Notes under the pieces: model-generated | What the model was told of the DNA's origin: nothing | What the model saw: the letters and a program-made list of their open reading frames with translations, nothing else | Database searches by the model: none | In this document: in pieces, positions 9,095 through 17,364 of the stretch | How the letters are laid out: each line of letters begins with the position of its first letter | Numbering within the stretch: position 1 is the stretch's first letter | Translations under genes and position numbers: made by a program | Source: DASZQY01 sp036511595 | Lineage (GTDB): Bacteria; Pseudomonadota; Alphaproteobacteria; Rhizobiales; Kaistiaceae | Direction: 5' to 3' | Length of the DNA stretch: 64,000 nucleotides | Assembly (NCBI GenBank): GCA_036511595.1 | Contig: DATCBY010000065.1 | Location: 22,197 to 86,196, forward strand

Positions 9095-9793
9095 ATGACG
9101 CCGAGGGTGATGATTGCGGAGGATGAAGAGGCGCTCGCCCTGATGCTCCGCTATAACCTCGAGGCGGAAGGCTATGCCGTCGATACGGTAGAGCGCGGTG
9201 ACGACGCCGAAACCCGCTTGCGTGAAAGCGTGCCCGATCTTCTGCTGCTCGACTGGATGTTGCCTGGCATCTCCGGCATCGAGCTATGCCGCCGACTGCG
9301 CTCGCGGGACGCCACCCGTGGCTTGCCGATCATCATGCTGACGGCGCGCGGCGAAGAGACCGAGCGGGTGCGCGGCCTTGCGACCGGCGCGGACGATTAC
9401 GTGGTCAAGCCGTTTTCGCTGCCCGAGCTGATGGCCCGCATCCGCGCCATCCTTCGCCGGTCAAAGCCCGAGCTGGTGGCCACCGTCCTCAAGGCCGGCG
9501 ACATCGAACTCGACCGCAACACCCACCGCATCCGCCGCTCCGGCCGCGAGCTTCACCTCGGCCCGACGGAGTTCCGCCTGCTTGAGTTTTTCATGCAGAG
9601 CCCCGGCCGCGTCTTCTCTCGCGCCCAGCTTCTCGATGCGGTGTGGGGCCGCGATGTCTTCGTTGACGAACGCACGGTCGACGTGCACGTGGGGCGCTTG
9701 CGTCGCGCGCTCGGACGCGGCCGTGACCCGATCCGTACGGTGCGCGGCTCGGGCTATTCGTTCGACGAAAGCTTCGTCGCCGCGCCGGGCTAG
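9095..9793 (+). CDS. phoB: Phosphate regulon response regulator PhoB
   Basis: OmpR-family response regulator that binds Pho boxes after phosphorylation by PhoR. The 232-residue protein has a receiver domain with the acidic pair near residues 10-11, the phospho-acceptor Asp53 in LLLDWMLPG and the conserved Lys in YVVKPFS, then a winged-helix DNA-binding domain (about 130-225) with the typical LGPTEFRLLEFF and DVHVGRLRRAL motifs. It closes the phoR-pstSCAB-phoU-phoB run. Its TAG stop overlaps by 4 bp the stop of the convergent gcrA gene. Confidence 0.97.
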   Translation: MTPRVMIAEDEEALALMLRYNLEAEGYAVDTVERGDDAETRLRESVPDLLLLDWMLPGISGIELCRRLRSRDATRGLPIIMLTARGEETERVRGLATGADDYVVKPFSLPELMARIRAILRRSKPELVATVLKAGDIELDRNTHRIRRSGRELHLGPTEFRLLEFFMQSPGRVFSRAQLLDAVWGRDVFVDERTVDVHVGRLRRALGRGRDPIRTVRGSGYSFDESFVAAPG

Positions 9794-10293
9794 TAGCTTT
9801 CGGCGCGCCGGTCGCGCCGCCGGTCGACCGGCTGGTAGGCCAGCCGGCTGTGGTACTCGCAGTAGGGCAGGCTGTTCCAGCTATGATGGCCGCAGAAGTC
9901 GAATCCGTCGGCCCCCGGATCGCCGCTCGGCCATTTGCACATCTGATCGTTCAGCGCCAGCAGCGAGACGTGCATGCTGATCGGCACCACTACGTCTTCG
10001 AGGGGAACAGGGGCGGGTAGACGCCGTGGCGCCGCGTGGGCGTGCGTCTTCAGGGCGGTGTTGCCGGAAATGTACTGACGCGACGAGGGACGGTGCGGCG
10101 AGGCGGCGCGAACCTTGCGTGGCCGCGGGTTGCTCGACACCGGCTTGGCACGACCGGAGAGCGACAGGCGATGTACTTTGCCGATTACAGCATTGCGGGT
10201 GACGCCACCCAATTGGCCGGCGATTTGACTGGCGCTGAGGCCGTCGCTCCAGAGTTTCTTCAGCAACTCGACGCGTTCATCAGTCCAGCTCAT
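9790..10293 (-). CDS. gcrA: Cell-cycle regulator GcrA
   Basis: GcrA is an alphaproteobacterial transcription factor that binds RNA polymerase sigma70 and activates promoters carrying CcrM-methylated GANTC sites. The 167-residue protein begins MSWTDERVELLKKLW, the canonical GcrA N terminus, then SASQIAGQLGG and TRNAVIGKVHRL, the helix-turn-helix DNA-binding region. A Pro/Arg-rich middle is followed by the conserved C-terminal sigma-interaction part, with CKWPSGDPG and FCGHHS. A start 9 codons upstream (10320) is possible but lacks family support. GANTC sites are clustered just upstream. It converges on phoB. Confidence 0.95.
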   Translation of the reverse strand: MSWTDERVELLKKLWSDGLSASQIAGQLGGVTRNAVIGKVHRLSLSGRAKPVSSNPRPRKVRAASPHRPSSRQYISGNTALKTHAHAAPRRLPAPVPLEDVVVPISMHVSLLALNDQMCKWPSGDPGADGFDFCGHHSWNSLPYCEYHSRLAYQPVDRRRDRRAESY

Positions 10294-10742
10294 TGCCGCA
10301 TCCTTGTTGCTACGCGGCAAGAATCCGAATCCATTCCCGAACGCCGTCCGCTCCTCAGGACGCCGCTACACAATACTAGGGAACGCTAAGGTTTCTGCCG
10401 CACCAAAACTATGCGCGGAAGCTACACTGCTGTTTGACTCGCTGACAAGAGTCGCCAAGACACACCCCGGGAAATCAGTTCGTTTTCCCCAGTCATGGCC
10501 GGTTTGATAGAGCGACATCCGCGTACGAAAGCCGGGACATACGGAAGGGCCACGCTGATCGGCATGCGGACGAGAGGGTCCGGTACGGCGGCGACACGGC
10601 CTATATCCGCCCGTGCTCCCGAAAAGCGCCGGAAACGGCGGCAGATTGACAGTCCGCGGGTGGACGCCGATATAGGCGGCGAGACGAGTGCTGCTCCAAG
10701 TTAACCGGTGGGGCGGCACTTTTTTCCTTTGGGATAGCGTTT
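10294..10742. other. Intergenic region between gcrA and argD
   Basis: This 449-bp region lies between the divergent gcrA and argD and contains no convincing gene. It holds four GANTC sites at 10321, 10327, 10436 and 10449, and a separated pair of complementary 9-mers (GCCTATATC at 10599-10607 and GATATAGGC at 10669-10677) that could form a long-range stem or paired half-sites before argD. A T-rich stretch precedes the argD start. Confidence 0.45.
10321..10453. promoter_or_regulatory. Cluster of GANTC (CcrM) sites upstream of gcrA
   Basis: Four GANTC motifs occur within 133 bp: GAATC at 10321 and 10327, GACTC at 10436 and GAGTC at 10449. The first two are 28 and 34 bp upstream of the gcrA start codon. 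In Alphaproteobacteria CcrM methylates these sites and GcrA itself recognises them, so autoregulation is plausible. The sites are seen directly; their function is inferred. Confidence 0.45.
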
Positions 10743-11954
10743 ATGGGCAAGCAGCCGGCCAAGTCGCCGCTCTACGACACGTTCGCTCGCGCGCCGGTGG
10801 CGTTTGCCCGCGGCGAGGGCGTCTGGCTGGAGTCGACCGACGGCCGCCGCTATCTCGATTTCTCGGGCGGCATCGCGGTCAACTCGCTCGGCCACGCCAA
10901 CCCGGCGCTCATCAAGGCGCTGACCGACCAGGCCCAAAAGCTCTGGCACGTCTCCAATCTGTTTCGCATCCCGGAGCAGGAGGCGCTGGCCGAGCGGCTG
11001 ACGGCGCTCACGTTCGCCGACAAGGTCTTCTTCGGAAATTCCGGCGCCGAAGCAGTCGAGTGCGCCATCAAGACGGTGCGCCGCTATCACTTTGTCGGCG
11101 ACCATCCCGAAAAGGTGCGTTTCATCACCTTCGCCGGCGCTTTTCACGGCCGCACGCTGGCGACACTCGCCGCCACCGGCAATCCGAAGTATGCGGCCGG
11201 CATGGGCCCGCTGCCCGACGGCTTCGACCAGGTGCCGTTCGGCGACATCCAGGCGGTCAAGGCGGCGATCCGTCCGGAGACGGCGGCCATCATGATCGAG
11301 CCGGTCCAGGGCGAGGGCGGCGTGCGTCTCGTGCCCGGCCAGTTCCTGCGCGAGCTGCGCACCCTTTGCGACACGCATGGCCTGTTGCTCGCGTTTGACG
11401 AGGTCCAGTCCGGCGTCGGGCGCACCGGCAAGCTATTTGCCTATGAGTGGTCGGGTGTTGCGCCGGACGTGATGACAATCGCCAAGGGTATCGGCGGCGG
11501 TTTCCCGGTCGGCGCCTGCCTCGCTACGGCGGACGCCGCCAAGGGCATGACGGTCGGCACCCACGGCACCACCTTTGGCGGCAACCCGCTGGCGATGGCG
11601 GTCGGCAAGGCGGTCATCGACATCGTCAGCGATGAAGCTTTCCTCGACAATGTTCGCAAGCTTGGCCTCTATCTGAAGCAACGGCTGGCGTCGGTAATCG
11701 ACACCCATCCCGGCGTCGTCGCCGAGGTGCGCGGCGAAGGACTGCTCGCCGGCATCCGTTGCATCTTCCCGGCCGCCGACGTGATCGTTGCCATGCGCGA
11801 CAATGGCTTGCTGGGCGCGGCGGCCGGCGACAATGTCGTGAGGCTGCTCCCGCCGCTCATCGTCACAGAGGCCGAGGTGGATGAGGCGATCTACCGTCTC
11901 GACGCCGCGCTCACTAGCATCGAGCGGGCGGAGCCGGTCGCGAAGACCGGCTAG
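10743..11954 (+). CDS. argD: Acetylornithine aminotransferase
   Basis: PLP-dependent class III aminotransferase converting N-acetylglutamate semialdehyde to N-acetylornithine in arginine synthesis (it may also act on succinyl-diaminopimelate). The 403-residue protein has the family order: FGNSGAEAVE near 97-106, the AFHGRT motif near 133-138, DEVQSGVGRTGK at 219-230 and the Schiff-base Lys248 in MTIAKGIGGG. The start is ATG 10743. argF follows after 8 bp in the same direction, which supports ArgD rather than another omega-aminotransferase. Confidence 0.95.
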   Translation: MGKQPAKSPLYDTFARAPVAFARGEGVWLESTDGRRYLDFSGGIAVNSLGHANPALIKALTDQAQKLWHVSNLFRIPEQEALAERLTALTFADKVFFGNSGAEAVECAIKTVRRYHFVGDHPEKVRFITFAGAFHGRTLATLAATGNPKYAAGMGPLPDGFDQVPFGDIQAVKAAIRPETAAIMIEPVQGEGGVRLVPGQFLRELRTLCDTHGLLLAFDEVQSGVGRTGKLFAYEWSGVAPDVMTIAKGIGGGFPVGACLATADAAKGMTVGTHGTTFGGNPLAMAVGKAVIDIVSDEAFLDNVRKLGLYLKQRLASVIDTHPGVVAEVRGEGLLAGIRCIFPAADVIVAMRDNGLLGAAAGDNVVRLLPPLIVTEAEVDEAIYRLDAALTSIERAEPVAKTG

Positions 11955-11962
11955 GCGGCGAC

Positions 11963-12880
11963 ATGGTGCGCCATTTCCTCGATCTGGCTGACCTCGAACC
12001 GGCGGCGCTCCGTGCCATTCTGGACGACGCCGCGCGTCTCAAGGCATCCCGCCGCAGGGCTGGGGCGCCGAAGCCGCTCGCCGGCAAAACGCTTGCCATG
12101 ATTTTCGACAAGCCCTCGACGCGCACCCGCGTCTCCTTCGATGTCGGCATGCACGATCTCGGCGGCGAGACGGTGGTGCTCTCCGGCGCCGAGATGCAGC
12201 TCGGCCGCGGCGAGACGATCGCCGACACCGCCAGGGTGCTGTCGCGCTATGTCGACATCATCATGATCCGCGCCCTGGATCACGCCATGGTCAGGGACCT
12301 AGCGGCGAACGCTTCCGTACCGGTTATCAATGGCCTGACTCGCCTGTCGCATCCTTGCCAGGTCGTGGCCGATGTGGAGACCTTCGAGGAACGCAAGGGA
12401 CCGATTGCCGGCCGCACGATCGCCTGGGTCGGTGACGGCAATAACGTGCTGGCGTCGTGGGTGCATGCCGCGGCAAAACTCGGCTTTCGCCTCAAGGTGG
12501 CGACGCCGCCGGAACTGGCGCCTTCGAAAGAGGTTGCCGGCTGGGCGAAGGCCGCCGACGCCGATGTTGCGTTTTCAAATGATCCCGCCGCCGCGGCAAA
12601 GGACGCCGACTGCGTGGTGACCGACACCTTCGTTTCCATGGGCGATGCCGAAGCAGAGCGCCGCCATAAGCTGCTCATGCCCTATCAAGTGACCGCGAGG
12701 TTGATGAAATTGGCGACGCCCGACGCCATATTCATGCATTGCCTGCCGGCCCATCGCGGTGAGGAGGTCGCCGCCGAAGTCATCGACGGGCCGCAGTCCG
12801 TGGTTTTCGACGAGGCCGAGAACCGCCTTCACGCTCAGAAGGCGATCCTTCTCTGGTGCCTGGGGAGTTCCGCCGCATGA
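11963..12880 (+). CDS. argF: Ornithine carbamoyltransferase
   Basis: Transfers carbamoyl phosphate to ornithine to give citrulline. The 305-residue protein carries the carbamoyl-phosphate motif STRTR (52-56), a second phosphate loop at LSHPCQ, the ornithine-binding SMGD segment and the catalytic HCLPAHRGEE near the C terminus. It is 8 bp downstream of argD and its stop overlaps the hslO start by ATGA, so argD-argF-hslO form one operon. Confidence 0.96.
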   Translation: MVRHFLDLADLEPAALRAILDDAARLKASRRRAGAPKPLAGKTLAMIFDKPSTRTRVSFDVGMHDLGGETVVLSGAEMQLGRGETIADTARVLSRYVDIIMIRALDHAMVRDLAANASVPVINGLTRLSHPCQVVADVETFEERKGPIAGRTIAWVGDGNNVLASWVHAAAKLGFRLKVATPPELAPSKEVAGWAKAADADVAFSNDPAAAAKDADCVVTDTFVSMGDAEAERRHKLLMPYQVTARLMKLATPDAIFMHCLPAHRGEEVAAEVIDGPQSVVFDEAENRLHAQKAILLWCLGSSAA

Positions 12881-13893
12881 GCATTGCGTTCGAGGGCGTA
12901 ACCAACCCGCTGGGTCCCGCCGGCGACGATTCCGTGCGCCCGTTCGTTGTCGCGGCGCTCGATGTGCGCGGCCGCGCTATCCAGATGGGGCCGGCGCTGG
13001 ACGCCATCCTTGCCCGCCACGACTATCCGCCGCCGGTTTCAAAGCTGCTGGCGGAAGCCATCGTGCTCGCGGTGCTGCTCGGCTCCTCCTTGAAGATGAA
13101 CGGTCGCTTCACGCTGCAGACCGAGACCGACGGCGCCGTCGATATGCTGGTGGTCGACTACCGCACGACCGGCGCGATCCGCGCTTATGCCCGCTTCGAC
13201 AAGGACCGGGTTGCGACGGCCGAGACGAGCGGGGGCGCGGCGCCGGGCGCGTTGCTCGGCAAGGGCACGCTCGCCATGACGATCGACCAGGGTCCCAACA
13301 CCAGCCGTTATCAGGGCGTGGTGCCGCTGGAGGGCGAGAGTCTCGAGGAAGTGGCGCATACCTATTTCCGCCAGTCTGAGCAGATCCCGACGCGCGTCCG
13401 CCTGGCGGTTGCGGAAATGCACGCACGCGAGGGCAGCGCCATCCGCCACTCGTGGCGGGCGGGCGGCTTGCTCGTCCAGTTCCTGCCCGACGCGCCCGAA
13501 CGCATGCGCCAGCCGGACCTTCCCGGCGGCGACGCGCCGGACGGCGCCGAGGAACAGGACCTTACGTTCGACGAGGACGATTCCTGGGTCGAGGCGCGCG
13601 CCCTCGCCGCCACCATTCAGGACGACGAGCTGACCGACCCGGCGCTGCCGGTGGAGAACCTGCTCTTCCGCCTCTTCAACGAGCGCGGCGTACGCGTCTT
13701 CAGCGCCGCCGGGGTCCGCGACCAGTGCTCGTGCTCGCGCGAGAAGGTGACTGGCGTGCTTGCCAACTTTACCGCCGAAGAGATCGCCGAGAGCACCGAG
13801 GACGGAGCGATCTCGGTGACCTGCGAGTTCTGCGGGACGAAGTACGGCTTCGACCCCGCCGACTTCGACAAGGGAGAGGGCAGCAACGCCTAG
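12877..13893 (+). CDS. hslO: Redox-regulated chaperone Hsp33
   Basis: Holdase chaperone activated by oxidative unfolding and zinc release. The start is ATG 12877 within the argF stop; an earlier in-frame start at 12856 would lie wholly inside argF. The 338-residue protein has the N-terminal Hsp33 fold (DNSVRPF-like opening, then LLG-G and MTIDQG motifs) and the C-terminal redox switch with C-x-C near 283-285 (CSCS) and C-x-x-C near 316-319 (CEFC), all four zinc cysteines present. An acidic linker (EEQDLTFDEDD) is longer than in E. coli Hsp33. The argD-argF-hslO order is common in Hyphomicrobiales. Confidence 0.95.
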   Translation: MSIAFEGVTNPLGPAGDDSVRPFVVAALDVRGRAIQMGPALDAILARHDYPPPVSKLLAEAIVLAVLLGSSLKMNGRFTLQTETDGAVDMLVVDYRTTGAIRAYARFDKDRVATAETSGGAAPGALLGKGTLAMTIDQGPNTSRYQGVVPLEGESLEEVAHTYFRQSEQIPTRVRLAVAEMHAREGSAIRHSWRAGGLLVQFLPDAPERMRQPDLPGGDAPDGAEEQDLTFDEDDSWVEARALAATIQDDELTDPALPVENLLFRLFNERGVRVFSAAGVRDQCSCSREKVTGVLANFTAEEIAESTEDGAISVTCEFCGTKYGFDPADFDKGEGSNA

Positions 13894-13954
13894 AAATCCC
13901 ACCCCGCGAGGCCGTCCCGATCCGCTGACATTTGTCCGCGCGAATACCCGGCTC

Positions 13955-14560
13955 GTGCCGGTTCGCACGATCACCGAAATCCGCCTCCATACTGCCCATC
14001 AGGCGACCGGCCTCTGGCAACTCGGCGAGCCCAACCCAGACGGCTCCGATCCACCGCCGCCCTACTGGGCCTTCCCGTGGGCCGGCGGCATGGCGCTCGC
14101 GCGTTTCATTCTCGATCGACCGGAAAGCGTGGCAGGCCGCCGCGTCCTCGACCTCGGCGCCGGCTCCGGACTGGTTGCCATCGCGGCGGCGAAAGCCGGT
14201 GCGCGCCATGTGATCGCCGCCGAAATCGACCGGTACGCCATTGCCGCGCTCGGCCTCAACGCCCTCGCGAACGGTGCCGCCGTCGTGATCGTCACCGACG
14301 ACCTAACCGACGATCCGCCGCCCGCGGTCGATCTCGTGACCGTCGGCGACCTCTTTTACGAAAGCGCGCTGGCCGAGCGGGTAATGGCGTTTCTCGATCG
14401 TTGTCTCGCCGCCGGCATCGAGGTGCTGATCGGCGATCCGCGCCGCGCCTACCTGCCCTATGCGCGCCTGCGGCTGCTGGCCGAATATTCCGTCCCCGAT
14501 GTCGGCGAAGTTGAAGACACGGCGACCAAGTTGAGCGCGGTATTCGCGCTCGAGCGGTGA
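13955..14560 (+). CDS. Class I SAM-dependent methyltransferase (COG3897-like)
   Basis: Related to the PrmA/ETFB-lysine methyltransferase group often labelled nicotinamide N-methylase-like; the substrate is not known. The SAM-binding motif I is VLDLGAGSGLVAIAA, preceded by the family's PPPYWAFPWAGG segment; an acidic motif II follows (AAEIDRYA). The first standard start codon in frame is GTG 13955, giving 201 residues. However, the upstream in-frame codons read TFVRANTRL, which matches the conserved N terminus of the family, so translation probably begins upstream, possibly at CTG 13925 with GAGG 13 nt before it. The gene follows hslO closely in the same direction. Confidence 0.8.
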   Translation: MPVRTITEIRLHTAHQATGLWQLGEPNPDGSDPPPPYWAFPWAGGMALARFILDRPESVAGRRVLDLGAGSGLVAIAAAKAGARHVIAAEIDRYAIAALGLNALANGAAVVIVTDDLTDDPPPAVDLVTVGDLFYESALAERVMAFLDRCLAAGIEVLIGDPRRAYLPYARLRLLAEYSVPDVGEVEDTATKLSAVFALER

Positions 14561-14581
14561 GGAGACAGGCGACTGCGCAGC

Positions 14582-15505
14582 CTATGCCGGAAGCCGTCCC
14601 TCCCGCAGCAACTTCAGCATGGCAATGCTCCAGCGGTAGAGCCGCGGATAGGGGAGCGCCGCGTTGGCCGGGTCGGCCATCGAGAAAGCGAGCCAGGCGC
14701 GATAGAAGCGGAGCGCGGGCGCGATCTCGGGACCGTGCCGATCGAGGACGATCTCGCGCACGAAGCGGGCGTCGTGGGCCGTGGTCTCCGCGATCATCTC
14801 CAGCGTGAGGCAGGCGACGGCGAGATCGAGTTGCGCATCGCCGGCCACGGTGTAGATGCCGAAATCGATCAGCGACGAGACGGAGAGATCCGGCGCGAGC
14901 AACAGGTTGCCGGGAAAATAGTCGCCATGAACAAGAACCTTCGGAGGGTGGCGCGGCAGGTCGGCGATCATGCCGGCAGCGAGATCGAACAGGCGGTGCG
15001 GGTCGCCGACCTCCTTCGCGATGGTGACGCGATTGCGGCTGAGGAAAATGGCGAGACTTTCCCGCGCAAAGCCGTGCCAGTCCGCTGCCGTAACCGGCGC
15101 AGGGGCGAGGACGTGCCCGTACGGAAGCTCGGGCAGGGCGACGGTAGCAAGCGCATCGACGGCCGCGGCGTACGCGCGGAACGCCTGATCGCGCCGGTCG
15201 TCGCCGAGCCTGGCCAGCCGCGCCAGCATCGCGGTGCCGGACAGCCGGAACTCGATCCGCCACAGGCCGTCGGGATCGATGTCGACGATCTCCGGCGTGG
15301 CGAAGGGCAGGCGGTGTGCAAAGCGGGCGAGAAAGGCCTGCAGGCGATACGGGTCGGCGGCGGCGGTTGTTCGCGAGCGCGCAACCCGCAGCACGCGCTC
15401 GCCGGGCAGCGCATAGACGCTTGCTTCGCCGCCGGCCCCGATGAGCGCCCGTTCGTCGATGCCGAAGCGTCTGAGAAGCGCTGCGCGTTCCGCCGCGGTG
15501 GTCAA
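14582..15505 (-). CDS. Aminoglycoside phosphotransferase-family small-molecule kinase
   Basis: A 307-residue APH/choline-kinase-fold protein. The catalytic loop VLVHGDYFPGNLLL contains the HxDxxxxN signature and LIDFG supplies the metal-binding Asp; an N-lobe ATP loop is seen at GAGGEASVYAL. The substrate cannot be told from the sequence, and resistance to an antibiotic should not be assumed. The start is inferred as TTG 15505, which overlaps the apaG TGA stop (TTGA); codons further upstream run through apaG in another frame and are Arg-rich. It is last in the metZ-apaG-kinase run. Confidence 0.78.
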   Translation of the reverse strand: MTTAAERAALLRRFGIDERALIGAGGEASVYALPGERVLRVARSRTTAAADPYRLQAFLARFAHRLPFATPEIVDIDPDGLWRIEFRLSGTAMLARLARLGDDRRDQAFRAYAAAVDALATVALPELPYGHVLAPAPVTAADWHGFARESLAIFLSRNRVTIAKEVGDPHRLFDLAAGMIADLPRHPPKVLVHGDYFPGNLLLAPDLSVSSLIDFGIYTVAGDAQLDLAVACLTLEMIAETTAHDARFVREIVLDRHGPEIAPALRFYRAWLAFSMADPANAALPYPRLYRWSIAMLKLLREGRLPA

Positions 15506-15894
15506 TTCATCGTGCGCGGCGCGTCGGGCAGGTCGAGCGAGAAGGCCGGAATGGCGATGGAGAAAAGTTCGCCGCGCTCGTTCTGCATCTGGTAGGTGCC
15601 GACCATGATGCCCGACGATGTCGAGAGCGGGCAGCCGCTGGTATAGGCAAAACTCTCGCCGGGCTTCAGCACCGGCTGCTTGCCGACGACGCCGGCGCCA
15701 CGTACTTCCTCGATGCGTCCGTTGGCGTCGGTGATCTGCCAATGGCGGGCGCGCAGGCGCACGATTTCCTCCCCGAGATTCGAAATCTCGACCTTGTAGG
15801 CCCAGAAGTATTGGCCCTCGTCGGGCGACGACTCGGCCTCGACGAAGCTCGGCTCGACGGTCACCTGAATCGCGCGGGTAGTTTCCTTGTACAT
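15502..15894 (-). CDS. apaG: ApaG domain protein (Co2+/Mg2+ efflux-associated)
   Basis: The 130-residue protein is a full-length ApaG: a single fibronectin-III-like beta sandwich with the signatures YFWAYKVEISNLG, LRARHWQITDANG and GVVGKQPVLKPGESF, then the GTYQM segment. The role of ApaG is poorly defined; it has been linked to divalent cation resistance and binds nucleotides in some species. The start is ATG 15894 (MYKETTRAI); an upstream extension to 15933 lacks homology. It lies 55 bp after metZ and overlaps the downstream kinase. Confidence 0.93.
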   Translation of the reverse strand: MYKETTRAIQVTVEPSFVEAESSPDEGQYFWAYKVEISNLGEEIVRLRARHWQITDANGRIEEVRGAGVVGKQPVLKPGESFAYTSGCPLSTSSGIMVGTYQMQNERGELFSIAIPAFSLDLPDAPRTMN

Positions 15895-15949
15895 GGTGAA
15901 AGGAATATTGCCGGCGTGCCGTGTCGTCAACAACGGCTCCGCGGCAACC

Positions 15950-17182
15950 CTAACGCAGGAGGTCGAGCGCCCGCGTCAGGTCATCTGCGAGATCGCCGGC
16001 GTCTTCCAGCCCGACCGACAGGCGCAGCAGTCCCTGCGTGATGCCGAGGCCCAGGCGCACCTCCTCGCTCAGCCGCTGGTGCGTGGTGGTCGAGGGATGG
16101 GTGATGAGGCTCTTGGCGTCGCCGAGGTTGTTGGAAATGCGCACGACCTCCAGCACATTGGCGACCTTGAACGCTCCCTTTTGCCCGCCCTTCACCTCGA
16201 AGGCGATCATAGTGCCGCCGCCCTTCATCTGACGGGCGGCGAGCGCATGCTGCGGATGGTCGGCGCGGCCGGGATAGAGAACGCGCGTCACGCTGCGGTG
16301 CCCGGCCAGAACATCGGCGAGCCTGGCGGCGGTCTGCTGCTGGCGCTCGACCCGTATCTCCAGCGTCTCCAGTCCCTTGAGCATCACCCAGGCGTTGAAG
16401 GGGCTGAGCGATGGACCGGTCTGGCGCAGGAAGGTGTGGATATGGTCGGCGATGAAGGGCTCGTCGGCGAGGATGATGCCGCCGAGCACGCGGCCCTGAC
16501 CGTCGATATGCTTGGTCGCCGAATAGACGACGACATCGGCGCCGAGCTGCAGCGGCTGCTGCAGGAGTGGCGTCGCGAACACGTTGTCGACGATCAGCCG
16601 GGCGCCGGCCTTGTGGGCGATCTCGGCAATCGCCGCGATGTCGTAGATCTCCAGCGTCGGATTGGTCGGGCTCTCCAGGAAGAACGCCTTGGTGCGCTTG
16701 TTGGCAGCCTTCCTCCACTGGCCGAGGTCGGAACCATCGACCAGCGTCGAGGTGATGCCGTATTTGGGCAGCAGGTCCTCGACGACGTAGCGGCAGGAGC
16801 CGAACAGCGCTTTCGCCGCCACGACGTGATCGCCTTGCCTGAGCGAACCGAGGAAGACGGTGGTGACCGCGGCCATGCCGGAGGCGGTGGCGCGCGCCGC
16901 GCCAGCGCCTTCCAGCAGCCGCATGCGCTCCTCGAACATGGCGACGGTCGGGTTGTTGTAGCGCGAGTAGATGAAGCCGGGATCGCGGCCGCTGAAGCGG
17001 GCTTCCGCCTGCTCGGCGGTGTCGTAGACGTAGCCCTGCGTCAGGAACAGCGCCTCGGCGTTCTCGCCGAACTGCGAGCGCAGGATTCCGCCGTGGACGA
17101 GCTGGGTGGCGGGGCGGAGGGACTTGCGCGCGGATTTCTTCGCGGGTGTTTTGGCAGTCTTCGGGGCGGGCTTCTTGGCCAT
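15950..17182 (-). CDS. metZ: O-succinylhomoserine sulfhydrylase
   Basis: PLP enzyme making homocysteine directly from O-succinylhomoserine and sulfide, in methionine synthesis. The 410-residue protein begins with a Lys/Pro/Ala-rich tail (about 22 residues), then THL-type Cys/Met metabolism PLP domain: YSRYNNPTV at 72-80, SGMAAV at 101-106 and the Schiff-base Lys224 in SATKHIDGQG. The GQGRVLGG segment fits MetZ rather than MetB. Start is ATG 17182 with GAGGA 8 nt upstream. The leader carries a SAM-II riboswitch and an intrinsic terminator, direct support for methionine control. Confidence 0.95.
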   Translation of the reverse strand: MAKKPAPKTAKTPAKKSARKSLRPATQLVHGGILRSQFGENAEALFLTQGYVYDTAEQAEARFSGRDPGFIYSRYNNPTVAMFEERMRLLEGAGAARATASGMAAVTTVFLGSLRQGDHVVAAKALFGSCRYVVEDLLPKYGITSTLVDGSDLGQWRKAANKRTKAFFLESPTNPTLEIYDIAAIAEIAHKAGARLIVDNVFATPLLQQPLQLGADVVVYSATKHIDGQGRVLGGIILADEPFIADHIHTFLRQTGPSLSPFNAWVMLKGLETLEIRVERQQQTAARLADVLAGHRSVTRVLYPGRADHPQHALAARQMKGGGTMIAFEVKGGQKGAFKVANVLEVVRISNNLGDAKSLITHPSTTTHQRLSEEVRLGLGITQGLLRLSVGLEDAGDLADDLTRALDLLR

Positions 17183-17201
17183 CGTAGGGTTCCTCAAACA
17201 A

Positions 17202-17232
17202 AAACCCGGCCGTCGAATGCCGAGCCGGGTTT
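17202..17232 (-). terminator. Intrinsic terminator (attenuator) in the metZ leader
   Basis: On the minus strand a perfect 9-bp stem AAACCCGGC/GCCGGGTTT (17224-17232 with 17202-17210) with a 13-nt loop is followed by a T-rich run (TTTTTGTTT). It lies between the SAM-II aptamer and the metZ ribosome site, so it is most simply the expression platform: SAM-dependent termination of the metZ transcript. Confidence 0.8.
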
Positions 17233-17239
17233 GATCCCT

Positions 17240-17299
17240 CCGGCCTCTTTAGCGACTTCTTTAACGTGGCTGCAAGCCGGCCGGCTCAAATGACCACGG
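17240..17299 (-). promoter_or_regulatory. SAM-II riboswitch (metZ leader)
   Basis: The minus-strand RNA matches the alphaproteobacterial SAM-II (SAM_alpha, metA/metZ) aptamer. Helix P1 is CGTGG (17295-17299) with CCACG (17265-17269). The loop contains CCGGCC, which pairs as an H-type pseudoknot with GGCCGG at 17240-17245. The conserved joining sequences GGCTTGCAGCCACG and AAGAAGTCGCTAAAG are present between them. It sits about 58 nt upstream of the metZ start and just before an intrinsic terminator. Recognition is from remembered family consensus; a covariance-model search would confirm it. Confidence 0.9.
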
Positions 17300-17364
17300 G
17301 ATGGATGCCGTCATAGGCATATCCGAACTTGGCGTCAATCGTCGCCTGCGATAACGCTTTTCCC

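Noticed and set aside
10599..10677. Complementary 9-mers upstream of argD as a riboswitch
   Set aside because: Arms are short and 61 nt apart, with no conserved aptamer core that I recognise; kept only as a note in the intergenic entry.
14582..15505. APH-family kinase as an antibiotic-resistance gene
   Set aside because: Only the general kinase fold is supported; it is coupled with metZ-apaG and has no mobile context.
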